64,000 bases of DNA, from positions 2,910,428 through 2,974,427 of the forward strand of contig JAKOON010000040.1 in assembly GCA_022577435.1 (NCBI GenBank). The letters run 5' to 3'. Below, piece after piece: positions 1 through 10,002 of this stretch (position 1 is the stretch's first letter; the number at the start of each line of letters is the position of its first letter). Under the pieces are notes generated by a model. It was not told the DNA's origin and ran no database searches. It saw only the letters and a list, made by a program, of their open reading frames with translations. A program made the translations under genes and the position numbers. Source of the DNA: Embiotoca jacksoni (taxonomy: Eukaryota > Chordata > Actinopteri > Embiotocidae).

Positions 1-2126
1 GGAAGAAGCTGATCTGAGTGGTGTACTACCAAGCAAGTTCAACATACCTGCTCAACAAAGCTGAAACTGTCAGTCGGAGATAATCGGTACTACGACAGTG
101 GTTCATCAGCTTTCTCTGTTAACGCTTTCTGCTTTCGGCTCTGAACGCGTTCACATAAAAGAGGTGTTTGTAGGATCTGACCATCACAAACACGGACAAG
201 TGTTCTGACAGCAGAGCCACATCTTTTAAAAACAAGGAGCAAACTATAATCAAGTTAAACACATAATCCAAACTGAAAGCAGCCCATCTGCAGCTGCTAA
301 ATTTTGGAAGGATGTGAAAATAAAAAAATTGCTGACTGTGTGAATGTATTAGATGTATTCTCATGACATGTATAAATGTTTTAGTCTCATCATTCCACCT
401 GCAGCCCCAGAGGAGTCAAACGGACTGAGGAGCAAATAAGAAATAAACATAAAATCATAATTCAAAGCGGTAGGTGTGTTTATGGTCAGATCTTATAAGT
501 GGGCAACACGTGCAATGCTTTAGTGCATTGATCAGTCCCAGATGTCAGTAAAAAGAACAAATGAAATTAATCTATACCTCATAAAAACCGTAGTACACCC
601 CTCTGGAGTTGCATTTCTCTGAGACCTCTATCAGTTGTGACACTGCTTTGGTCATCACAGCAAATTTCAAATTACAGCACACTCTAATGGTTAATTGTAA
701 TTATTAAAGGAACAAAGGAGGAAGTCAGATGACGTATTTATAAAGTTGCCATTGGAAAGATGTTGGGGTGAATGAAAAGGTCGTCAATGTTGACAATGGC
801 ATGTTTATTATTGTAACCATGGCAACAAAAATCCTTTAATCTCAACAAAGTTATTTTAAAGCAGTCTTCCCCAAAACTTAGCCAAACCTTTAACACACTG
901 TTGTGACATAATAAGGTGTTAGTTATTTATTTTACAACAGTTTTTCTGCTGGGTGACAGACAACTGTCAGCATGTTGAAGTTGTATTCGTCCCTCAGGAG
1001 TCTCATGGAGGGACGGATCTCTGCTCTGGTCTAGAACTTTCTGACATCAGGTGAGAGGTAGAACTCAACTTCACCATGATGCTTAGATGTCTTTATCAGA
1101 CTGTGGTCACCATGTGCAGATATTACACAATGTAACCCAGAACACCTCCACATGTTATGGTTCATTAGTATTGTTTAGAAAAGGTCAAACAGAGCGACCC
1201 AGCATCCATTAATCTAACCTGACTCTGTTTGATGCATGCGGCCTTTCTCAGCAGCTCATCCCTGCAGTGACATTTCAGACGGTTTCCGGTCTCCCACCTT
1301 CATCCCCCTCTGAGCTAAAGAGTGAATGATGACGAACATCCTCTCTCTCCCATCAGCCCCTTGGGGAGTGTCCACTCTGGCAGCGCTGCAGTGTTGTCGT
1401 TCACTCGTTGCCTAGATGTCTGTATTCCCGGGGTTTTGGGCAGAGTACTGTTTGTTTGTTTGGCCCTGCTGTCAACCTGCACACAGATGAACTGATTAAT
1501 GAAGCTGCTCCCACGTTGCTCTTCCTGACTTGCAAAGTCCAGAAGAAATGACCACCCCGATATGCATTTCCACCATCTGACACCCTCAGGGGTGTTCAAC
1601 TGCGGTCCCCGTTTGGACGTCTCAGGTTAGTGATGCAGTTGTACTTTATTTTAGCTCTGTGGTCATGTTATTATGAGCAATGCAAATAGGCTAGATATTA
1701 GCCGAGCATGTGAAAGCCGCATGGGTACTATCAAAAGAATCAAATTATGTTTGATGTCTTGTATAGAGAGGACTGCTGTGATGTTTGGATCTCATATTTT
1801 AAAGACCAAGTAAAAAAATACTTAGTAGACCACATTTTATGGAGATATTAAAAATTAAGTGACAAATTCAGATAATGTTTTGTTTAATGTTTCAAATGAA
1901 ATACCCAGCACACGCATATAATATAAACTACTGTAAAGAACAGTATCTAACATATTTATGCACTTTAAGGCTATGGAACCATTTGAGAGAAATGTGGTAA
2001 AATCTTTGGTTGTCTTTTCACAGGCTAAGTTTTATGGAGGTTGTTGTGCACAGTTAATATACTGTAATGGCAAATAATGATAGTAATACTTCAAATAGGC
2101 AGTATAGGAAGGAGGTATCTATATTC
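1..2126. other. non-coding, no recognised feature
   Basis: AT-rich DNA with stops in all frames and no exon-like block with flanking splice signals. The short ORFs around 1315-1599 show no domain, have unremarkable composition and overlap one another in different frames, so I do not treat them as genes. Probably intronic or intergenic. Confidence 0.5.
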
Positions 2127-2519
2127 AGTCCCTCCACGAAATCATGTATTATACCATAAAGAAAGCCTTTTCAAACAAAACTATTAACAAAAATAACTCA
2201 AAGGCTCTGCTCCTGTTTTCTCATCACCAAATAGAACTCTGGGCTCCAGAAGAAACCAGAACAACAGGAAGGGACAGGGTTTGTGGAGAATGTGGTCTTC
2301 ACATTAAAAGTTAATCAGTGAGTTAGTGATGGAACTCGGTCCGAGCTCATTAAGAGCTTGGTTTGTAGGAGGAGGAGCTTAAAGTCAATCCTGTGTTTTA
2401 CAGGCAGCCAGTGCAGAGCAGCCAGAACTGGACTGATGTGTTTTCTTTAAGAAAGGAGTTTATTTGTACTCAAACTATCTTTTCAAGTATCTTACTAATA
2501 AATGGAAGATTGGATATTT

Positions 2520-3300
2520 GGCCTGTAGCTGGTCAATGAATTGACATCGAGGTTGGATTTCTTCAGTAATGGTTTTACAGCTGTTATGAAGGCATCTGGG
2601 AAGATGTCTGTTTAAAGAGATGTGTTTATAATCTCGAGGGCATGACTTGAAATGCTGTTGAACACCTGTTTAAAAAAAAAAAAAAAAAAAAAAAACATTG
2701 TTGGTATCGGGTCAATACAGGAAGTGGAGAAATTATACCAGGTGAGCCTTACAAAGCTCAGTTAATGGGATAGAGATGAATGTTTCCATGGCTGCATCTG
2801 TGTTACAAGATTTTTGGAGTTTGTCTGTGTTTACATAAGTAACAACACTGGCTCTGATTGAAATGGCTTTGTCTCTGAAGAACAGTGCCAGTTCTTCACA
2901 TTTTGATGCTGAGACCTGGAGGGGGCCAGGGCTAGTGTTGAGTAGCTGCTCAATAGTGGAGAACAATATTCTTTAGTTCCCAAGTTCTCTGTAATAATCT
3001 TAGAAAAGTAATCCTTTCTTGCCAGATGTATTGCTTTGTTATAGGAAGTCATGGCTTCTTTTTATATCAGTTAACCGAGTCCAGTTTTCCTCCACTTTCT
3101 TTCAGCTGCCCGACAACTTCTCTTGTTCTCTTTCACACCATTATTGTTGAACCATGGGGAGATTCGACCAGTCGACTTCTTTCTGACCTTTTAAAAGGAG
3201 CAATAGAATTTAAAACAGACAACTGAGTGTTATTAAAGTGTTCAACCATGTCATTTAAAGAGCACTCATGACTGTATGGCTCAATTGATCTCAGAATTTT
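2520..3300 (-). pseudogene. LINE reverse transcriptase N-terminal fragment
   Basis: Just past the Tc1 insertion the minus strand reads YNKAIHLARKDYFSKIITEN, then (other frame) STIEQLLNTSP and CEELALFFRDKAISIRASV, the region preceding the RT palm in fish LINEs. At about 2600-2540 the reading DIFPDAFITAVKPLLKKSNLD followed by SYRP-like residues matches RT motif 0/1. Several frame changes are needed. A separate patch at about 2420-2330 resembles the far C-terminus of the same ORF, so the centre of the RT has been deleted. Confidence 0.65.
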
Positions 3301-3385
3301 GCTTCAGCACTCCCATCAAGGACTCTCTTTTGAACCAGACTCTCCCTTTTAGTCTTTGGCATGGTTGCAATCACATCATAACATA

Positions 3386-3606
3386 CAGTGGGTACGGAAA
3401 GTATTCAGACCCCTTTACATTTTTCACTCTTTGTTTCATTGCAGCCATTTGCTAAAATCAAAAAAGTTCATTTTATTTATCATTAATGTACACTCAGCAC
3501 CCAATCTTGACAGAAAAAAACAGAAATGTAGAAATTTATGCAAATTTATTAAAAAAGAAAAAGTGAAATATCACATGGTCATAAGTATTCAGACCCTTTG
3601 CTCAGT
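3386..3606. repeat. left IR/DR of Tc1 copy A
   Basis: Terminal inverted repeat matching 4806-5022 in reverse complement. Outer and inner transposase-binding direct repeats share the core around GTATTCAGACCC (3401-3415 and 3585-3600). The AT-rich spacer between them contains the TTTATTAAAAAAG stretch also found in the right repeat. Confidence 0.88.
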
Positions 3607-4625
3607 ATTGAGTAGAAGCACCCTTTTGAGCTAGTACAGCCATGAGTCTTCTTGGGAATGATGCAACAAGCTTTTCACACCTGGATTTGGGGATCCTCTG
3701 CCATTCTTCCTTGCAGATCCTCTCCAGTTCCGTCAGGTTGGATGGTGAACATTGGTGGACAGCCATTTTCAGGTCTCTCCAGAGATGCTCAATTGGGTTT
3801 AGGTCAGGGCTCTGGCTGGGCCAGTCAAGAATGGTCATAGAGTTGTTCTGAAGCCACTCCTTTGTTATTTTAGCTGTGTGCTTAGGGTCATTGTCTTGTT
3901 GGAAGGTGAACCTTCGGCCCAGTCTGAGGTCCAGAGCACTCTGGAAGAGGTTTTCTTCCAGGATATCTCTGTACTTGGCCGCATTCATCTTTCCTTCAAT
4001 TGCAACCGGTCGTCCTGTCCCTGCAGCTGAAAAACACCCCCATAGCATGATGCTGCCACCACCATGTTTCACTGTTGGGATTGTATTGGGCAGGTGATGA
4101 GCAGTGCCTGGTTTTCTCCACACATACCGCTTAGAATTAACGCCAAAAAGTTCAATCTTGGTCTCATCAGACCAGAGAATCTTATTTCTCATAGTCTGGG
4201 AGTCCTTCATGTGTTTTTTTTTGGCAAACTCTATGCGGGCTTTCATATGTCTTGCACTGAGGAAAGGCTTCCATCGGGCCACTCTGCCATAAAGCCCCGA
4301 CCGGTGGAGGGCTGCAGTGATAGTTGACTTTGTGGAACTTTCTCCCATCTCCCTACTGCATCTCTGGAGCTCAGCCACAGTGATCTTTGGGTTCTTCTTT
4401 ACCTCTCTCACCAAGGCTCTTCTCCCACGATTGCTCAGTTTGGCTGGACGGCCAGGTCTAGGAAGAGTTCTGGTCGTCCCAAACTTCTTCCATTTAAGGA
4501 TTATGGAGGCCACTTGTGCTCTTAGGAACCTTGAGTGCTGCAGAAATTATTTTGTAACCTTGGCCAGATCTGTGCCTTGCCACAATTCTGTCTCTGAGCT
4601 CCTTGGACAGTTCCTTCGACCTCAT
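3602..4625 (-). CDS. Tc1 transposase, nearly intact with one N-terminal frameshift
   Basis: DDE transposase that would cut and paste the element at TA sites. The main frame (4513-3602, 303 aa) has GRPAKL (residues 21-26, GRPR-like hook between the two helix-turn-helix units), the Gly-rich box GGGSIMLWG (151-159) and a complete DD34E triad: D116 (LWSDET), D207 (QQDNDPKHT) and E242 (SPDLNPIEHLW), with 34 residues between D207 and E242. The natural start appears to be ATG at 4625 (MRSKELSKELRDR...). That 37-residue N-terminal helix-turn-helix segment is out of frame with the rest because of one extra A in AGCACAAGTGG near 4520. About 340 aa is the expected family length. The catalytic part is intact, but the DNA-binding N-terminus is disconnected, so activity is unlikely. 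Confidence 0.9.
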
Positions 4626-4805
4626 GATTCTCATTTGCTCTGACATGCACTGTGAGCTGTAAGGTCTTATATAGACAGGTGTGTGCCTTTCCTAATCAAG
4701 TCCTATCAGTTTAATTAAACACAGCTGGACTCCAATGAAGGAGTAGAACCATCTCAAGGAGGATCAGAAGAAATGGACAGCATGTGAGTTAAATATGAGT
4801 GTCAC

Positions 4806-5022
4806 AGCAAAGGGTCTGAATACTTATGACCATGTGATATTTCAGTTTTTCTTTTTTAATAAATTTGCACAAATTTCTACATTTCTGTTTTTTTCTGTCA
4901 AGATGGGGTGCTGAGTGTACATTAATGAGAAATAAAATGAACTTTTTTGATTTTAGCAAATGGCTGCAATGAAACAAAGAGTGAAAAATTTAAAGGGGTC
5001 TGAATACTTTCCGTAACCACTG
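4806..5022. repeat. right IR/DR of Tc1 copy A
   Basis: Inverted counterpart of the left end, with inner (4808-4823) and outer (4993-5007) copies of the direct repeat. The terminal bases read GTAACCACTG where the left end implies GTACCCACTG, so the last few bases have diverged. Confidence 0.88.
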
Positions 5023-5033
5023 TATACAGTGAC

Positions 5034-5485
5034 AATCAGAGATAGGTAATTCACATACAGAAACATGATCCATGTGTAACCCTCTTGTTATCACCAAGTC
5101 CAGGGTGTTACCATGCTGGTGGGCGGCTTCCTTTACATGTTGGGTCTCTTCAAAGTTGTCAAGTACATTTATAAGCTCTATAGCTTTGTGGTCGTTCTTG
5201 TTATTTACATGAATATTAAAGTGTCCATTCAGAATGAACCTATCATATCTGGTGATACCTGGTGAGATCAACTCAGAGTTCCTGCAGAAATAATGACGAG
5301 TACGTTGGTGGCCGATACACTGATCATATTCAAATGATGTAAATTCACAGAGGTCAATGTCATTACACCCAAACTGTGATCCCTCTTCCTCTCTTGTTTT
5401 GTCTAACTGACTGATAGAATTTATAGTTAGGAGGACAAGCCTCTATCAGAGTTGCTTCACCAGTAGTGTTGTTAAGCCACGTTTC
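5034..5485 (-). pseudogene. LINE endonuclease (EEP family) fragment
   Basis: The ORF 5271-4990 runs into the Tc1 end. Its LINE part reads ...RFILNGHFNIHV..., equivalent to the GDFN metal-binding motif of apurinic-type endonucleases (Asp changed to His), followed by HGNTLDLVITRG and ELPISDCHCI, equivalent to the TLDL and SDH motifs. Further upstream, out of frame at about 5490-5420, WLNNTTGEATLIEACPPNYK is the start of the domain. The active enzyme would nick target DNA for reverse transcription. The altered catalytic residues, frameshifts and transposon insertion show a dead copy. Confidence 0.7.
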
Positions 5486-5599
5486 AACAAGGAACATAGT
5501 TCGGAGTGGTGTGTGCTGCCATGTTTGTTGTTCTGTCCTGTGTGTGCTGCGTGGGGGGAGAGATCAATCTGTCCTTTGACCTCATCTTGTTTTGGCCGG

Positions 5600-6324
5600 G
5601 CACTCCAAGGGCATGACGTAGGTTGGCGCCAAGAAGTCTGGATCCAGTGAAGTTCAGATGAACTCCATCAGGTTGAAACGCTCCTTTCGTTTCCAGAAAG
5701 TGTTAAAATTGTCAATAAAACATATCCCATGGTTAAAGCATGTTCATGTCAGCCATGTATTCAGGATCAGGAGTCGACTGAATGATTCACTTCCTTTCTT
5801 GCAAGTAGGAATTGGTCGAGAAATAAACACACCTTGCGGTTGATAGTCACTCAGTGTTTTCAGCCGCGGTGTAAAATATTGTTTCGGAGTCTTGTTCACA
5901 GGATGTCCAAAGACCCCATGTGGATCAGAACCCTCAGACTTCTTGGACGAGTTGAGAGGATAACTGGGAGTAGGTCCGTTAACTCCTTGACAGTTGTGTT
6001 AGCCATGCACAGATTTTCAGTCTTTGCCATTTTAACGTGCTTGGTGATGGCGTCCCCTATTAAAATAGTGTCTGGTGTCTGACTGGCTTCAGTGTTTCTT
6101 CTGGCTGTCGGTCTGGCAGTGATTTTGGCGCTTTTTTCTCTTGCTTCGATTAGACTTATTGCTGGTAATATAACTAGCTTCCTTGGTTCCCACATACTCA
6201 GTGTTATCACACACTTAATCCTGAGCCAGTGGCTCGTACCTGTTGTGCAGGGAGAGTTCCAGTGGTGGAGTGAACGTTGGAGTTGTGTTCCTGATGCATT
6301 TGCTTCAGCGGCAGACAACATCAA
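5600..6324 (-). pseudogene. LINE esterase (SGNH hydrolase-like) domain, inactive
   Basis: The ORF 6324-5896 contains ILIGDAITKHV, which corresponds to block I of SGNH esterases, where the usual motif is GDS. Here the nucleophile position reads Ala (residue 92 of that ORF). A block-III-like stretch, IHMGSLDI, follows near the ORF end. After frame breaks, block V can be read at about 5680-5640 as DGVHLNFTGSRLLG, the Asp-x-x-His region. Such domains occur in the ORFs of CR1/L2-type LINEs, where they are thought to act on lipids or nucleoprotein; that role is family knowledge. The Ser-to-Ala change together with frameshifts makes this copy non-functional. Confidence 0.65.
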
Positions 6325-6599
6325 ACTGAGTCCTGGCTGATGTTTTGGGCCTTGCTCCAGTACAATGTGTCACCAGGGACGGCAGGTGCAGCGGCCTCAG
6401 CTGCTAATCCAGAATTTCGGACGACGTCAGAATAAATCCTGGGAGCTGGCCCAGCTGGTGCAGTGACATTAGGACATATCCAGGGGAGGGTGTCAGCCAA
6501 GTATGTGGCAGAAGGCTCGACATCTGTAGCCCCTCGTATAAAAATCTGTCTGTCCACCTTCATTTTGTATGTTGGCTGCTACAGAGTCAATGAGGTAGT

Positions 6600-6790
6600 G
6601 CTTACAAAAAAAAAAAAAAAAAATGTTTTCTCAACTTGCAATTTTTTAGAATTCCCACAATTTTACGCAAAAATAAAAAAAAAATCATTTAAAACTCCAC
6701 AAATTACATCGAAATCTTTGAGAAAATCTGCTGCAAAATGACACATTTTTGATCATAATCACCAGAAAACTGCGAAATCCTGGAGGGACT
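6600..6790. repeat. AT-rich dispersed repeat, possibly the end of a DNA transposon
   Basis: Starts with an A-run (6605-6623) and ends in CCTGGAGGGACT (6779-6790). The style (ACTCCACAAATTACATCGAA, ATCATAATCACCAG) resembles a common fish interspersed repeat whose ends read AGTCCCTCCA, but I cannot name the family. The same 10 bases occur inverted at 2127-2136, on the far side of the LINE. Confidence 0.4.
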
Positions 6791-6871
6791 ATTTACCTGA
6801 CAGCAACTGCACAATGCATGTACTTATGAAGACTGAATATTTTTCCCTATGATTTGTCTAAATAAGAGTGT

Positions 6872-6877
6872 TCTTAC
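6872..6877 (-). other. splice donor
   Basis: The minus strand reads TTCAG|GTAAGA, a near-ideal U1-complementary 5' splice site directly after the last exon base. Confidence 0.72.
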
Positions 6878-7339
6878 CTGAACTCTGCATGGTGGTGGTG
6901 GTGGTGGTTTCGGTCTCCTCTTTGTCACTTCCTGGTCTCGCATCTTCCGCCCTCGCAGCAGTAGCAGCAGAGGGAATGATGGTAGGAAGCTGTGGATCTT
7001 TTAAGACCCTGCTGCTGGCTGCTAATGTGTGCACAGTGAGGCTTGTTTTCATATTTGCGCTTTCAGCCCTTTCATCTTTGTTATCCAGCGCAGCTCCTGA
7101 CGGTGGGGTGGAGGAGGTGGGCTGAGGGCTGGATCCTCCGCTGTCTTCAAAGTAGCTGGGCTGACCGTGAGGGCCGAGTGGGGCCCGGTGCTGTGGGGGG
7201 GTTCTGTAGACCGCATGGTGATCTGGGACATTGACCGGAGGGACGGTGGTGACCACAGGGAGCCTCCTGCCCATTTCCTGGGTGGTGGAGTGAAGGTTGG
7301 CCCTGCTCTCCGGGGTGATAGATGGACCATCAACAGAGG
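6878..7339 (-). CDS. internal protein-coding exon, Pro/Ser/Thr-rich, phase 1-1 (SEZ6-family candidate)
   Basis: 462 bp open in one frame on the minus strand, noticeably more GC-rich than its surroundings. It is preceded by a pyrimidine-rich tract ending CTCTGCAG (acceptor) and followed by CAG|GTAAGA (strong donor). The first two bases complete a codon and one base is left over, so both introns are phase 1 and the exon can be skipped without a frameshift. The 153 full codons read SVDGPSITPESRANL... through GRRLPVVTTVPPVNVP to GSDKEETETTTTTTMQSSG. No folded domain, cysteine or membrane segment is visible; it is typical of an extracellular, O-glycosylated stalk. An acidic stretch plus Thr run ending a Pro-rich exon recalls the region before the first CUB domain of SEZ6/SEZ6L, whose first intron is very large. 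That is inference; exon status is much surer than the name. Confidence 0.72.
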
Positions 7340-7362
7340 CTGCAGAGAATGAAAGAGAATTT
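7340..7362 (-). other. splice acceptor and polypyrimidine tract
   Basis: The minus strand reads TAAAATTCTCTTTCATTCTCTGCAG and then the exon. The tract is pyrimidine-rich, ends in CAG, and has a plausible branch-point adenosine in CTAAAAT just upstream. Confidence 0.7.
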
Positions 7363-7539
7363 TAGATGGATGTTGATTCATACCACAGACTTAATCAGCA
7401 CTCAACCAGGCAGGGGCAGAGATTTCTGGCTCTAAACATCTCCATTCACAGCCATCAACACCTTGCCAATCTATTTTTTAATTTATAAATGGAGAATTTA
7501 CAGCAAACAGCCTTAGGTCATGGCAAATCCTTTGAGTAA

Positions 7540-7795
7540 AGAGGGCAGCTAATCGGAAGGTTTGTGGTTTCGATCCCCGGCTTCTCCTGTCCACACGCCG
7601 AAGTGTCCTTGGGCAAGACACTGAACTCCAAGTCGCTCCTGTACCATTGGTGTGTAATGTGTGTGAATATATTCCTGATGGCGAGCACCTTGGCTCAGCT
7701 CCATTAGTGTGTTAATGGAAAACAGTGTAAAACTTAGAGACTGCTAAGGTGATAAAGCCCTCCATAAGTAAAGACCATTTACTATTCACTAAAAA
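7540..7795 (+). repeat. tRNA-derived SINE, family 1, 5'-truncated
   Basis: Contains a B-box-like GGTTTCGATCCCC (7566-7578) and the phrase CCTTGGGCAAGACACTGAAC. The tail (GGTGATAAAGCCCTCCATAA..GACCATTTAC) matches the tail of the reverse-oriented SINE at 44470-44735. The A-box region is degraded. Its position just upstream (in transcript sense) of the coding exon is intronic. Confidence 0.7.
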
Positions 7796-8639
7796 CTGAT
7801 TTTCTATTTTTTTTTCTATCACTTTATTGTCTTCAGGGCAGTATATAGAATTTCTAAATTTTCTGGTAAAAAAAAAAAAGCTACTAAGATGTATGACGAT
7901 GTAAGACGGTATGGATCCCATTGAGGAGCAAAAACGGGAAAGTACGCCCATTTGTACAATTTCTTGTCCTAGCCGTCCGTGTGATGGCTGGCTTCTTCCC
8001 CACTTTTGAATGTGGCCAATCAGAGCAGCTACAAAGACTTTCTCCTTTAAAATGTGGTTGAAAAACTAGTTTATTTCAGGTGCAACCCAGCATCTGCCCT
8101 ACTAAGTGGCCTTTAACTTATTAAGTGGACCCTAGAGCCCGTTCTTTTCAACCTCAGTGCATATTAACATTCTACCATCTCCAAGTACAGGTACAGAGCA
8201 CACAGCAGACTCTACTGCACAAAAATTAAATAGAATACACATAACAGTTTTAGAAACCAGCTAGTGCTCCTTTATTAGAAAACCACCTGATTCCACATCC
8301 TCTGTATGCCAGTTTAATATCACCTTAACACGTTTTTATGAATAGATTCCTGTTCAAACTAAGCCCACCTACAACGCAGGGCATTGCACTAATTTTCAAA
8401 GCCACCTAAAGGCCTCAGGTTCCCGAGAAGATGCCCACTTTGCCTAGTTTTTAATCTCAACTTCACAGCAGTATCGAGAAAATTAATTTTCCTTTTAATT
8501 AAACTGTTATGAGCAGGTCGTTCAGGCCATAACAATGATGGGAGGTCCACAGTAAAACTGGATTAACTCAACATTTTAGTGCAAAAATCAGAAGACAACG
8601 CAACAAAATGTCAAAGGCTGCCATGAGCCCGGCTGTCTG
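7796..8639. other. non-coding, nothing recognised
   Basis: AT-rich sequence without domain-bearing ORFs or clear repeats. Confidence 0.45.
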
Positions 8640-8691
8640 TGGAGAGAGAGAGAAAGCAAACAATGAGGGAGCCTAGCTTTATGCTCTTCCT

Positions 8692-8876
8692 CTCAGGTGC
8701 AGCTGGTCAACAATCAAGGGCAGGCGAAGCTCCACAACTAAACTGGAAACCATGCCTGCAAGGTAAAAGGACAGGGCCAAACAGAACACATCAGCACAGC
8801 AGGTGGGTGGAGATAACACCTACAACAGAAAGCACAGAGAGCAAAACAGGAAGGAAGAGTGGACGGCCTGGACTGC
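8692..8876 (-). repeat. LTR piece of the collapsed gypsy element (downstream copy)
   Basis: Aligns with 10003-10159 over shared blocks such as ATCAAGGGCAGGC, GGTAAAAGGACAGGGCC and CTACAACAGAAAGCACAG. It is longer than the other copy by two blocks of about 20 bp each. The plus-strand ORF at 8639-9049 crosses it and is accidental. Confidence 0.6.
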
Positions 8877-9717
8877 ATCTTCTTTCTCCGGTCCGGCATA
8901 TCGATCAAATAACCACACGCAGTCACACGGCTCTTAACTGTATCTGGCACACTAAACTTCAACTGAAAGGGGGGGAACTACTAAAGGCAACAAGACTGAA
9001 ACTTGATCACCTTCCTCAAACTGACAATACTCGGCCTGAGCTGACTTAATCTTCTGGCTGGATTTGCCCATCATCTGACTAGTGTGACACAGTTTACAAT
9101 ACGCCGAGGCGTTCAGTACACAATCATAGGTTTCCTGGACCCCTAAATGCCCAGCAATGCTATTATGAAGGATTCAACAGCAACTGCCTGAATTTGGATG
9201 GAACCACCACCCGAGTAACCTGATCCATCTCCATATTGTCAACTACACGAGTCCAGTTCTCATCAGCATGCGTTCTTGTAGAAAATAACCATTTCGCAAC
9301 CTTTCTAGTTTGCTCTCCAACTTGAACAAACGGGTCAGCGTGGGATCTAGAGCCTGCTCTGCAATCAGTTCCTCTACTGACCGATGGCAAAGGCCATGGA
9401 CAGAGCACAACCTTATCCTGAACCTTGTCAGAGACTACACACTGAAAAGAGAGCAGTAAAGAACCAGCTTGTGTGGACTCCTCACGCTCTCCTGAGCTCG
9501 ACCTGCTCATTTCGTAGGGTCCTGCACAAACAGGAAAAAGATGTGGGTGCTTCTCACACTCATCCGGTTCTAAAGCGCACTGAGGTGATGCTGTCATTGC
9601 CAAAAGTGGTGGAACATCCTTCCATACTCTTGCTTCAGTAAAGTCATTCCCCAAGATAATGTCTACCCCTTTCCACTGGCAACAAATCACACAGTCCCAT
9701 GACCACTTCACCATCAA
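8875..9717 (-). pseudogene. gypsy linker, integrase N-terminal and pol C-terminal remnants
   Basis: The frame 9717-9163 (184 aa) starts in the protease tail (GVDIILGNDFTEARVWKDV), continues through an acidic linker, and ends with VVVPSKFRQLLL, the stretch preceding the integrase HHCC finger. The next part, in another frame, gives IAGHLGVQETYDCVLNA and YCKLCHTSQMMGKS, i.e. the finger with a short internal deletion. The catalytic integrase core is absent. FEEGDQVSVLLP and KFSVPDTVKSRV..YLIDMPDRRKK (about 9030-8880) are the pol C-terminal tail next to the LTR. An active integrase would insert cDNA into chromosomes; this one cannot. Confidence 0.65.
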
Positions 9718-9970
9718 CTAAGCCAGAGAACAAGTTGAAGCGGTGCAGCGGCACAGAGCTAGGAACCAAACTAATACCACCTACTGGAGTCATTTCACCA
9801 GTGTCAGTATCTGATGAAAAAGGCAATAACCCTTCCAAAATTAAACTCTGTACTCTACCTGTATCTCAAGTTTTTTACCAGTTTCTTCTCTGCATCCCCC
9901 AGAGACACAAACCCCTCCGTCATGAAAGGCACGCAAGCTTCATTAGCTTTGCGGCGTGACATCGCACGAC
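9640..9970 (-). pseudogene. gypsy protease-region remnant
   Basis: Across frames the minus strand reads MTEGFVSLGDAEKKLV, then a degraded position where the DTG active site is expected, then LEGLLPFSSDTDTGEM, VPLHRFNLFSGLVDGEVVMG and LPVE. This is the aspartic-protease part of a recognisable teleost gypsy lineage. The active-site segment is disrupted by frameshift, so no enzyme is encoded. Confidence 0.6.
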
Positions 9971-10002
9971 ATTTGACTCTGTACTAGTGACCCCTGAGCA
10001 AC

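Larger units (their letters stand above)
3386..5022 (-). mobile_element. Tc1-like DNA transposon, copy A
   Basis: A 1637-bp element begins CAGTGGGTACGG and ends ...AACCACTG, with a TA at each end (3384-3385 and 5023-5024), the target duplication expected of Tc1/mariner. The terminal inverted repeats are about 215-220 bp, and each contains two direct repeats sharing the core GTATTCAGACCC(C)TTT (left 3401-3415 and 3585-3600; right 4808-4823 and 4993-5007). This is the IR/DR layout known from Sleeping Beauty-type fish transposons. The transposase lies on the minus strand. The element sits inside the LINE's endonuclease-RT region, so it arrived later. Confidence 0.93.
2310..6563 (-). mobile_element. 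decayed non-LTR retrotransposon (LINE, CR1/L2-like), interrupted by a Tc1 element
   Basis: Reading the minus strand gives, in order: an SGNH/esterase-like domain (about 6130-5600), an AP-endonuclease-like domain (about 5480-5034), a Tc1 transposon insertion (5022-3386), a linker and the first part of a reverse transcriptase (about 3300-2520), and a short piece of the C-terminal RT tail (about 2420-2315). This order matches fish CR1/L2-group LINEs that carry an esterase domain; the clade name is inference. The frame is broken many times, and the catalytic core of the RT (the usual DD box) is missing, lost between about 2520 and 2420. A run of 24 A's (2672-2695) lies inside the RT part. Dead copy; its lower-coordinate boundary is uncertain. 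Confidence 0.75.

Noticed and set aside
3642..4643. several plus-strand ORFs of 60-108 residues
   Set aside because: Antisense shadows of the Tc1 transposase; the same set recurs at 39420-40389 in copy B.
7049..7381. 110-residue minus ORF overlapping the exon
   Set aside because: Alternative frame of the same exon; it runs through the acceptor site and has no independent support.
8639..9049. 136-residue plus-strand ORF
   Set aside because: Antisense to the LTR and pol tail of the collapsed gypsy element; no domain.
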